From Dryas octopetala (taxonomy: Eukaryota > Streptophyta > Magnoliopsida > Rosales > Rosaceae), in the NCBI GenBank assembly GCA_963921425.1, contig OY992834.1, positions 3,224,001 through 3,288,000 of the forward strand: 64,000 nt of DNA, in the 5' to 3' direction. Position 1 is the stretch's first letter. Each line of letters opens with the position of its first letter. The position numbers and the translations under genes were made by a program. Positions 1-10,768 of this stretch are shown piece by piece. The notes beneath the pieces are model-generated. The model saw nothing but the letters and a program-made list of their open reading frames with translations, was not told the origin of the DNA and did not search any database.

Positions 1-2914
1 TCTGTGGAGGTTCATATTTCTGAACCAACGTTTCGGAAATGGCTCCATGACCTTCCCAGTTTCGGTAATGTTCCATTTTCCAATTGGGTTTTGTAGAATT
101 TTCTCAGTTTAGGACTTACAATTGCGTTTCTGGAATTTGTAGGAGATGAGGAAGGTACCCACAAGTTCAAAAAGCTGCTTTTATTCTCTGGAAACGATTA
201 TTTGGGCTTGAGTTCACATCCCACTATTGGAAAAGCTGCTGCTAAGGTTCTCTCTTTGTGACACTACTTTTCTAAAAATGATGTCTTTTAACTTACCATG
301 TTTTTGAACCAATGTAATAAGAATTTAATTTCAACCAGGCAGCCCAAGAACATGGAATGGGCCCAAGGGGTTCTGCTTTAATCTGTGGATATACTGATTA
401 CCACAGAAGACTGGAGTCATGCTTGGCAGACTTAAAGAAGAAAGAGGTATGAGCTGCTCTGTTTATGTAGTATATACTACTGCTTTCACTTCTTCATGTG
501 GATTTTTTCGATCTGTGCTTGCTGTTAATTAGCCATGGTGTCAAGGGCCAATAACTAGAGACTTGGATTTAGACTGTCCCCTTTTACTGTCAGTCTGTCA
601 CAGACACACGCTTGCCAATGCAGTAAACATCTCATTGCCTTTTTCAATTCTACGCAAAGATTAAAGTTCCATTTCATTGATTATGAGCCAGGACAATGGT
701 TTTGTATGGTTTACTAAGTTGGGTGTGACTGTCTGAATTTTGATTACAAAACTTAAGTTTTTAGTTGAAATCCTTGGACATAACTGTGTGGTTCTTTGGA
801 GGTCTAAAGTGTTTGATTCTGTTGTTCTGAATTTTATTTCTGATTTATTTGACTACTTTTAGGTGTTTTAGCTGAAAACTGATGCAATCTTGTTTAAAAT
901 TTATCCACTAGGATTGCCTTCTTTGTCCTACAGGATTTGCAGCCAATATGGCCTTGATGGTAGCTTTGGGAAATATTGGCTCTCTCTTGGCTGCTGGAAA
1001 AACACCTTTACCTAATGAAAAGATTGCCATTTTTTCTGACACACTGAACCATGCGTCGATAATCGATGGTATTCGTCTTGCTGAACGACAAAAATCTGTA
1101 GAGATATTCATCTATAGACATTGTGACATGACTCACCTCAATGCATTGTTGTAGGTCTTAAACTTTTGTTTTAAATCTTTGTGTGCCTCTTCTTATTGGA
1201 TATTACCTTATTGTTTCCATAGCTTAGCAATGCATTTGTGCTTTGACAGGTCAAGTTGCACAATGAGGAAGAAAGTCGTTGTGACTGATAGGTAAGTGAT
1301 TCTATTTTTAAAAGCTACTTTCTATACCATCATTTTTGAGTTGGAACCAATTTCATAATTTTTATAAAGTGTTTCTATTTGATTTTATCTTGTTATCTTT
1401 CTTATGACTTGCATTTGTCTTTCACTACAGCTTGTTTAGTATGGATGGAGACTTTGCACCAATGGTTGAGCTTGTGAAGCTACGCAAGGAGCATGACTTT
1501 CTGTTAGTTATTGATGATGTAAGTTGTCTTGCACACATGGTACACATATAGGGATTAATGCTAACCCTTTCCTGTAAATTCCGTGGTATTTATTGAAAAA
1601 CCGTTGCATGATAATTAAATTTGAAAGTAAAAAGTTTGTATTTCAGATTTTTGTTATGTAGGTACAGTCGAAAATCAACCAGTTGATTGAATTTGTTACA
1701 GGAATAGGTGGCACTTGTTTTCATTGTCTTTTGATGTAGGTATAAGATATTAGTGATAAAAAGTCTTATTGTTAAAAAAACAACATAATAGTGATAAAAA
1801 GAAAATCCACTCTTTGATTCAGGCTCATGGAACATTTGTTTGTGGCAAAAATGGTGGTGGAGTGGCTGAGGAATGCCATTGCGAAATGGATGTTGACATA
1901 TGTGTTGGCACTTTGAGCAAGGCGGCAGGTTGCCATGGCGGATTCATTGCATGCAGGCAATTATTCATGCTTTCTTTTGCCTTAATTCTTTTGAATTATT
2001 GGATTCTTGCATTTTCATCTCTTTGTATGTGAAAAATAAAGAAATTTAGCCAAGCCATTTTCTGATTTCGATATAAACAGCAAAAGGTGGAAGCAACTCA
2101 TACAATCAAGGGGTCGCTCTTTTATATTTTCAACTGCTACGCCGATACCAATTGCTGCTGCTGCCCATGGTAAATTATATAATTTTGTTTGTTGATGGTG
2201 GTTTTAGTTGCATATAATCCCATTTACACATGAGTGACTGTTTATTATAGATTGTATGATTGTAGCTGTAATTTATCATGCATTATTCACATGGTATGAT
2301 TGTAGCATTTTTCCTCTTTATTGGAGTTCTTCCTGTTGTTAAAAATATAAATATAACTTTGCAGCTGCTCTTGTTGTGGCAAGAAAGGAAGCATGGCGTA
2401 GAAGGGCAATCTGGGATCGGGTGCAAGACTTTCGTGCTCTCACCGGAATCCCCATAAATAGTCCCATAATATCTCTTATCGTAGGGAGTGAAGAGAAGGC
2501 TTTGCAAGCCAGCCAGTTTTGTTTCCCTCTCTCTACTGCTGTTTGTGTGATATGGAGATCATTCTACAACTGCATCTAACTTTGCTTACCATCATTGAAT
2601 AGGAGTTTGTTGAAATCGGGTTTCCATGTGACTGCAATCAGACCCCCAACAGTGCCACCCAACTCATGCAGGTCTTCATTACACTTTTCCTTTCTGCTAT
2701 GGCATATTTTCAAGTTTGGGTTGTAAACATCTTGTTCACTCTGTTCTCTGTGCACTTCACATTTTTGCTTATACTTTTTCTCAGGCTACGAGTGACTTTA
2801 TGTGCAACACACACAAGGGACGATATTGAGAGGTTCACCGCCGCACTCTCCCGTTGTGTCAATTTCCAAGAAATTGGCATCCATGGCTTAAATGGATCAT
2901 ATGCAAGGCTTTAG
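1..2914 (+). CDS. BIOF: 8-amino-7-oxononanoate (KAPA) synthase, BIOF; 5' end outside window
   Basis: PLP-dependent enzyme of biotin synthesis that joins pimeloyl-CoA and alanine to give KAPA. Exons read as <1-64, 143-246, 339-446, 912-1150, 1250-1291, 1431-1518, 1823-1956, 2081-2169, 2365-2515, 2603-2671 and 2785-2914, with the frame kept across every junction. Visible landmarks are FSGNDYLGL near the start, GYTDYHRRLE, DTLNHASIIDG, VIDDAHGTF (the His-containing PLP pocket) and TLSKAAGCHGGF, whose Lys forms the Schiff base. The intron after 1956 starts with GC, not GT, and the family sequence across it (ACSKRWKQ) supports that junction. The protein ends in ARL, a plausible peroxisomal targeting tripeptide. 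The first exon or exons lie before the window. A 3' UTR probably runs to about 3060. Identification is firm within the alpha-oxoamine synthase family; the plant BIOF assignment rests on recalled similarity. Confidence 0.93.
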
Positions 2915-3967
2915 GATTTGATTCTTTTAGATGCCATTAGTTCATGACTGTGATAAGAACGTTCATTTTTGTTCTTTTTATCAGCAATGGTCCAAGCCCT
3001 TCATCTATGGAAAGGTTTTTTTTTGGCCAGGTTTATTTATGGAAAGTTAAATAAATGCAAAATATGCATTGAGTATCATCTTGATTATATACGTCTATGT
3101 CCTGGCTAGGTCACCTGTAGCCTGTAGGAGGTACGTTAGGTGGCCAAACATTACGAGCATAGAAATTTATAATTCATATAACTGAATTTGACATATAAGC
3201 TGGAATATTTCTGGATTTAAGAAATAGAGATCCTCATACTACTTCAGAATCAGAGACATCAAAACACAGTTTTATGGGTAACAACAGTTTTTGACCCATT
3301 TACATAAGGGATTCATAGATGCAACCATTGTGTCAACGAGTCACACAAAACCAAAGTGTTGGATTTCATTCTTTTTTGACAGTAGTATTCACCTAGCTTG
3401 TTTCGGACACTACGATTGGTGAGTTTGAAAATATGATTGTATTTTAGCAAATTGGACACATTCATAGATGAAAATTATTATTTTTAATAAGAATAAAATT
3501 ACGCTATAAGAGATATCAAAAACTAGTTCTTAAGATTTGACCCTAGATCTCATTCAACAAATTGAAGACAAAAGTTAATAGAGTAAATGGTCTTGGGCAC
3601 ATAGATGGAAGATGGAATCGATACAACTAAGGATATTTAAACAAGGATCAATCATATATATTAATTCCCCACTGTAACCAATCATGAGTCAAAATTTAGC
3701 TCGTTTGGATTTTTTTCACCGAGCCAACAAGTACGTCTGTACGTGTATCCCAAAAGGTATACCACCTATTTTGGGGAAATTAAGCCGCCATAAAACCCCA
3801 CATAGAGGAGTGTAATGTAAAGTTCCTAATCATATATAGTTACAATTATTTTGTATACCTCCAAATATTTCCTGGTATATATACCCATATTATATATATA
3901 GCTCCGACCAATAATGAAATTATGAAATGAACCCTGTAAAGAGTTAAGTTCCAAAGAAGAGTCAGGA
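2915..3967. other. intergenic, no gene seen
   Basis: This gap separates the convergent ends of the BIOF gene and the AM1/SWI1 gene. It should hold both 3' UTRs. No open frame with coding character, no repeat array and no clear transposon end was found. It is AT-rich. Confidence 0.6.
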
Positions 3968-6900
3968 TCAGTTCCCAGAGGTACCCCACCACTTGTCTCC
4001 CATTGAAGTAGGCATCCATGAGGAAGTACCATTAGAAGAAGAGGAGCACCACCTTTGCTCATGTTCATGCTGCTGCTCAGAGTACCTTATCATCATGCTA
4101 TCCTTTCCTGCATCTCCTCCATCATCATCCCCTTTCTTAGTCTTCACCATCTGCATCGTACAGTAAAGCAAATTAACCACATACACATTGGAAAAAAAAA
4201 AAGAAAAAAAAAAGGTCATTAGTTTTCTTCTTCTTAATTAATAATATAGAGCATACGATTTTATGATTGAGGAAAATTAATTAACAAGGCTGACATATAC
4301 TCACACGTGGCATGGCAGCATTAGAAGTCACATTTTGATGTCTTCTCTGGTAGGTGAGGGTCCCAGAAAATGCAGTAGTAGTGTCAGTGTTTTGGGCATT
4401 AGGGAGCTCATTAAGGTTGATGAGAAGGGTTTTGGTAATGGTGATGCTCTGGGCGGACTTGGTAGGGCTGATCTGATGATGATTAGGTGGAGGTCGAGAA
4501 AAAATAGGAGAGGAAGGAGGGGGTTGGGTCACATTGCAGAAAGTGGCTGTGTTGACTGGGCGCCTCTCAGCCAATGGCTTGAGTAAAGGGGATGTTGGGT
4601 TGGTGGAAGAGGATGCTGAGGGCGGGGTTGGGACTGCAAAGGGGTCATTTTGGTGGACCACAATCTGCTGCTGAGGAGACATTCCCATGTTTGGCCACAG
4701 AAAGGTCCCTTGTGGCTTGCAAATCCTGAACCCACTCCTCAGTCTCTCTATTTTTGCTGCCTTGTCCTCTGTTAATGTCCTGGCTGCTGCTGCTGCACCT
4801 GATGCCTTGTTGTCTCCTCCTGGTGATCCTTTGTCTTCTTCTTGCTCATGATCAACACCTGATTCCAGTAATACTATTGATTTGTTCTTTTGTGCCATCT
4901 CTTTTGTTTCTCTTTCAGAGTCTGATGTTGGTGGTGGTTCTTCTGCTTCTGAAATGAGTCCTGGTTCTTCCATGGCTGTTTTCAGCATACCCATTTGTTC
5001 CTGCATTAACCACCATACATCAATGCCATATGCCACTCCCATCATGATCATTTAACACCATCATCAATGATTAATATTAATTCCTTGTTGATCCCTATGT
5101 ATACATGATCAACATTTATGAATGAATATAATTGTACATGGGTACATTTACTGAACACACTCTTTAAGGTGAAATTTACTATATATAGGTAGGTCCTCTG
5201 TAAGAGGAGAAAAGTAACAATGTGATTACTAATTAGTTAATATGGTCCAACCGTCCAAGTACATATGAGTAATTAACTATAAATTTAGATCACATCACAT
5301 GCAATTAAAAGAAAGATCAAGTATGAAGGCAATTTCACGGTTACCTCTATTTCAGACAATGACTGGGAAACCTTCATCAGTTGTTCTTCTATCTTAGCTT
5401 TCCTAATCACTTGTTCTGTATACATCTCCTGCAAAGGTCCATCCAAAACAGTAGCATTAATTGGGCAGCCATGTAGAATCGAGCTGAACCATGAACAAGT
5501 AATTAATATTAAGACTTAATTCCAAACTTTTTGGATCACTTTAATGCCATTGTTCACCTGTAGGCCAATTAATGAACCTTCATGGTCCCAGTTGGGACTA
5601 GTCAAAGAATGTGGGGTGGTCACTATAGCCAGATCCTCTTGCCGCTTGAGCATGTGCTCCCTGTATATGCAGCAATATCAGAAACACATATTAGACCAAC
5701 AAATTAAAGCACTTATATATATAGCAAATCAATAACACCAACAAAATTGGGACATAACATAAACAAAAAACATGATCAACAAAAAGGTAATTACGAATTA
5801 GTTTACCTTTTCATCTGGGCCACCTCTTCCCTGAGCTCCCTAATCTCTCTGGCACAAATGGGGTCCTGGGTGGGGTTATCACCAGGCTTCCAACCAGGGG
5901 GTGGGGTCCAATAAGGGTCCTGAACCCCAGCCTCCTTCCTGATATTAACCAAGTCAGCACTCTCGAGCCAATACTCCATGGCTCCATCAGCATTGTGCCG
6001 CCGCCTGAACCGCTCAGCCCCACCTGGCGCCACCTTCCCAGCCATGTGTTTCAGCAAATGGTCCAGCAAACCCGTGTCCCCGATCAGCTTCCGGGCCTCT
6101 GATCTCAGCGCTGGCCTCAGTATTGGCTTCCCTGCAGCAGCACCTTTGGCCTTCATTACCTTCAGCATATTCTCCTCTGCTAATTTGTACCTTAATTCCC
6201 AAAAACAAAATGAGCCACACCCATATTTAGTAAACCCATTAAGTACTTTTTAGAAAAATCCAACTACAAGCTAATTAATTAGAGCAATTAATGAACCTGA
6301 TGAAGCTAATAAATTAACATAGTCCTCACCTCCCTGCTGACCATCTTGCTACTGAATCAGATTTAACCATTTTTTTCTTCTCATTGTTAACTGCTACAAT
6401 ATGATTCTGCTTGTGACGTTTTACTGATCTTTTGCTCTTTTGAATAGTCATCTTCCTTCTGACTTCATGGCGCTTTCTCTTACTGCTACTCCTAAGATTC
6501 CTCTTGACCTCAACTGGTGGAGCCTCCAGGCCCTCTACCTGATCTGCCTTCACATCTTCGTCATCATCACCTTCCTCTTGTTCTTCCTCTTCCACATAGA
6601 ACGCATCATCCTCTGTTTTCTTCTCTGGTTCTTCATCTGTGCCGCCATAGCTCGACGAAGGCTCATGCCGGCGAAGGTACCGAACTTGCCGGCGCTTACC
6701 CCACTGAACCATCCCGGCGAACTTGAGCCGAGTCAAGCACGGACCCTTCTTGGAAATCACGCTACTCATGACCCCACCACTCAATGCCGTTGGGCTTGAG
6801 ACGACGTCGTCGTTTCTCTGGTTTGCAACGACAAGTCGTTGTACCGCCCAGAAGCTCCACAAGTTGCTCCGCTCTGCAATTTCACGAGGTTTGACCCTCC

Positions 6901-7532
6901 TATAGAGCACCTCGGACGCCATTTCTGGAGCCATCACGTACTTCTCGTCAAGCGAAGGCAGTTGTTTCCCGGCTTGGTTTTCACTGAAATGGGTTTGCAG
7001 AGAGTGAATGCTCGGAAACCTCATTGACACCTTGAACGACGCCTTGTCACTCACCTGCATAAAAACCCAGATTCAAAACCCATTCAAAAAAAGAAAAAGA
7101 AAAAACTACATTTTGATTTGTGGGTTTTCTGGGTAAGCAAGAACAGTACCATGACGATCCGAATCTGCTTGAGCTGTTCTGGGGCTCTAAGAGGAAGCTT
7201 AGAGTGGTCGATTTCGTAGAAAGAACCCACTTGAATGTGTTCTATGGCCTCTGCGAGATACCCAAAAAGCAGAAAATCAAATAGCAGATGTGAGGGGTAG
7301 GTACTATGAAGAAGCTAACGGGAATAAACAAAAAATGTGATAGACAAATCAGAAGGAAGAAGGACAATAGTCAATAGCTAGTAAATTAGATAGGTACTAG
7401 TCTGTTACCTCCTTGTGAACAAATGGCCGAAGGTGGTGGAGCAGACGTACGGGGTATCAGACCATGTCTGGCCAAACAAGGGCTTTGTGCCTTCTGTTCT
7501 TTCTGCTCTCCCAAGTACATCATCTTCTGCAT
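3968..7532 (-). CDS. AM1/SWI1: AMEIOTIC1 / SWITCH1 (DYAD) family meiosis protein
   Basis: Plant-specific nuclear protein needed for meiotic entry and sister-chromatid cohesion; in Arabidopsis SWI1 counteracts the cohesin remover WAPL. Eight exons, read 5' to 3' on the minus strand: 7532-7409, 7250-7150, 7054-6330, 6190-5807, 5660-5558, 5428-5345, 5000-4305 and 4150-3968. They total 2400 nt, or 799 aa, close to maize AM1 in size. The N-terminal domain carries the family signature (VGSFYEIDHSKLP, then RIVMVSDKASF). A very acidic stretch lies at about 220-250 and a basic, NLS-like stretch (KRKRHEVRRK) at about 260-290. The most conserved block is at about 317-445 (RYKLAEENMLKVMKAKG, then HMAGKVAPGGAERFRRRHN). 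A likely coiled coil follows in exons 5-7. Near the C-terminus is FRICKPQGTFLWPN. The start was chosen at MQKMMYLG because a TATA-like box lies 75 bp upstream. It could be a DYAD-like paralogue rather than the strict orthologue. Confidence 0.92.
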
Positions 7533-7606
7533 GCCCAAATGAAAAAGCGAAAAACACCCAAAAACACACACACTCACTATCACTCTCTCACCGCAATGCC
7601 AAGCTC

Positions 7607-7614
7607 TATATATA
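7607..7614 (-). promoter_or_regulatory. TATA box of the AM1/SWI1 gene
   Basis: A TATATATA run read on the minus strand lies 75 bp upstream of the chosen ATG at 7532. The spacing suits transcription starting near 7580, and this argues against using the longer open frame that begins inside the TATA region. Confidence 0.55.
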
Positions 7615-9978
7615 ACCCACATTAAGCTTTGGCCTCAAGCAATGTAGGACCAGTAAAAAATGAAAATACCATTTTTAAAAAAATTTAATTCTCTAACAGA
7701 ATGAATATACGGTCTGTCGTTTTCTGTCAAAAATTAATATGCTTTCTCTTGCTTCTCCGTTCATGCGGTTAATTCGTGTGGTAAATGAAATCTCATCATT
7801 GCAAAATCGGTCCCGGGTGTGTGTGTGTGAGTGTCTCCTCCTCAGTCCCTTTTCGTTGTTTTAGTGGCGCGAAAGGCACTAATGGGTTTTGCTTGCATGA
7901 ACGGGAGTAACTGCACGAGGGGGTGTTCTCACGCGCTTTTTGCGAGCGTGCAGGGGACAGGAAAAGTAAGCAGCATTTAATGCGGGTAGTTTTGATGGGG
8001 AATGACTAACCTGCGCCGCTGGGCGTAGGATAGGTGGTCTCCCTTTTCGTTGTGGTTTTGCGTTTTGCACCGGGAGATAGAGGTTGTGCGATGGCGCGTG
8101 TGATTGTGGAGATGAGCAGCGAGTAGGGACTGAGAGAGAGAAGAGTAACAGAAAAACGGAGGAGGATTTCTGAAAGGGACATGCGTGAGATGGTGTGAGA
8201 GAAAGAGATGACTATGTAAATTACGAAAACACAAATGAGTGATAAATTAAATATTTTTAAAATTTTTCATGTGGGTTTGTATACCCTTATTTGTAAAAAA
8301 GAATAAAGTAAATTATTTTAAATTGGATAAAAAAGTTTATTTTTTGTTGAAAATGGATTTTTCAGTAGTGTAAAATTAGTTCCATACGTAAGATATTTTA
8401 AGGAGGAATTCATATTCTAAGTAGAGTAAGAATTAAATAGAAAAAAATTTACAAACATGACACATATTTTGATAGTTGTTTCATTTCAGGATATTAATTT
8501 TGATTTGTGTTAATTTTTCTCAATTAAATATTGCGGCTGTATAAGAAAAATGTCCAAAAACTAAGATAGCATGCAAACACATTGAGAGTCTGAGACCATA
8601 TATATGAAGCAAACAAAAAGGAATTAATGCAAAAGTGAGAGACACTTTCAGGCCTTTGACTGTAAATTTGAAATGTAGCTTCAAAAGGGAGAAATTAAAC
8701 TCTATTTTATTTTTCAAATTCAAAACCCCATTTTCATTTTTGTGTAAAACTGAACATTGCACCTCACGTGCCAAACAACCATTATATTCCTTTCTAATTT
8801 CATTTTGGTCCCTGCTATTTCGATTAGACTTTGAACCCCAAAATATGATGTATCAATTACACACTTCTAAGACAGTTTTTAATGACCAATTTCACCTAAC
8901 TCAACTTTTATATTCCTAATTGACAATAATCCAAAAAAAAAATTCATAATTGAAAAAATTAAGCATATTTTTAATATTGTTAATGTTTACATATAAGGGT
9001 GACAAGTCTTGTAACTCTTGTTGACTAGATTATTGTGTTCGTATTCGAATGATATACGGGTGTTCGACTATATTAAGTCCACATAGATCACAGGTGTCTC
9101 AAAATTCCTCAACTAAAAAATTACCTAATTAGGTATGCATCAATCATCATATGTAACATGTTTATTTAATCAATCAGTAGACTTGAATAATAGGTGCAAC
9201 CTATAATGTTATGACGCATTTGATCAATTCAATAAAAAGATCATTTTAGGTTTGGGCTAGTACATATTCAAATTTAGCTAGTACAAACTACAATGTTTGC
9301 TATCTAGTATTATATAGACTATTTAAAAGTACAAATAACAATTGTTTCAAACCACTAAGGTCATAGACTTATTATAATTGTGAGTTATAGCCTTGTAGTT
9401 CTAGTGATATATAGAACATTTATCTCCCACACTCTTGACTATAGTTTGACTCTCATCTATTTTCTTCCTCCTAATTAATTAAAAAAAAAAGCATGTTGAA
9501 TCAACATATATAACATGATTATCAAACATATCATTTAGTATATTTTTTATGCAAATCAACTTGAAACACAAACTATTTATAAATCATGTTAATGTGCGAT
9601 CGACCAGATGTTAATACGAACATAATTATATTACTAACCTATTAATTCACGTTGATTTGGAGTGTTATAAAAATGTGTGCAAACAATTGGCCATATTGAA
9701 TATCAATTGTAGAAATTTAATTTATTAGAAGGAAAGATTCAATAGGTATTTTATAGTTTTATTAAAAATTTAATCAATTTGATGTGGGACGTATAAATTA
9801 TAAGTTACTTCAAAAAACTTGTGCATGCATATGATATGTATGTTCAGCTAATTAAATTTTTAATTCACATGTCATCTTACTTATTATTTTGGCAAGCATA
9901 ACATTAAATTCATGAGAGTCCATTAAATTACTCATGAAACCAATCTGTCTGTGTACACTGAGCAGAAAAATTATACTA
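7615..9978. other. intergenic, no gene seen
   Basis: AT-rich space of about 2.4 kb between the divergent AM1/SWI1 and quinone oxidoreductase genes. The first 600 bp is less AT-rich and holds a short GT run near 7818-7830, and it may be promoter. The open frames here are short, lack family features and are not supported. Confidence 0.55.
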
Positions 9979-10141
9979 CCGAGTTTTCGGTGCATGCAAA
10001 TGCAGTTGCTTGCAGATGCATAGTTTTTTACTTGTAGATGCATATTTTTTTGCTTGTAGATGCATATTTTTGTTTGCAGGTGCATGTTTTTTGTTTGCAG
10101 ATGTAGCTTGCAGATTGCATCTGCAAGCGCCGAACACTCGA
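9979..10141. mobile_element. small MITE-like element with imperfect inverted ends
   Basis: The left end (CCGAGTTTTCGGTGCATGCA) and the reverse complement of the right end (TCGAGTGTTCGGCGCTTGCA) match over about 30 bp with mismatches. The interior holds four to five copies of a module of about 22 bp built on TGCAGATGCAT followed by a T-run, between about 10000 and 10110. No clear target-site duplication was found, so the superfamily is unknown and the ends may be a few bases off. Confidence 0.55.
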
Positions 10142-10490
10142 TAGACAGTTTGAGTTTCTATTTAAGTTTTGAACCGGCTGCGGTTGACTTAACTTTATTT
10201 CTCATTTTGGGCTTCTAATTAAAGGACCCTTTATTCTATGGCGAAATATAAGAAGGATTAATGCATTTTTTTTAATTTGGATTAAATTGTGGCTTGATTA
10301 AATATGTTGGAATTTTTTGGGCCGGAAGCCACCCATATGGGGCTAGAAGATGTTCGAAGTGGGCCGAGGCTGAGAATTTTGAGGACCATCGTTTTTTCTT
10401 CACCTACCCCCATTCCCAGCTCCATACAATTGGAGCATAAGACATAAAGACAAGTAAAGCGGTCCATCAGTAACGTTAACGTCGAAATAA

Positions 10491-10716
10491 ATGGGTTTAC
10501 TTGGAATAAGGTTCCAGAAGCTTGGTCTACTACCAACCCAGTTGGTTTCATGCTATTTCACTCTTCCACAGATTTTGAGCAACAATAAGGTCATCAATAA
10601 CTATTCCCCATCTCCACTTAGGACCCAGAAATCAGTAGTTAGAGCACTTGCCACTGAAGCAGCATCACCAGCAAACATGGTCAAAGCCATTCGTGTCCAT
10701 GAACTTGGTGGACCTG

Positions 10717-10768
<52 letters not shown>

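Noticed and set aside
6440-6799. Plus-strand frame with hydrophobic segments
   Set aside because: Antisense shadow of AM1/SWI1 exon 3, whose minus-strand reading matches a known family.
7615-8234. Possible extra exon upstream of AM1/SWI1
   Set aside because: The TATA-like box at 7607-7614 and the family N-terminus place the start at 7532. Frames beyond it show no conservation signal.
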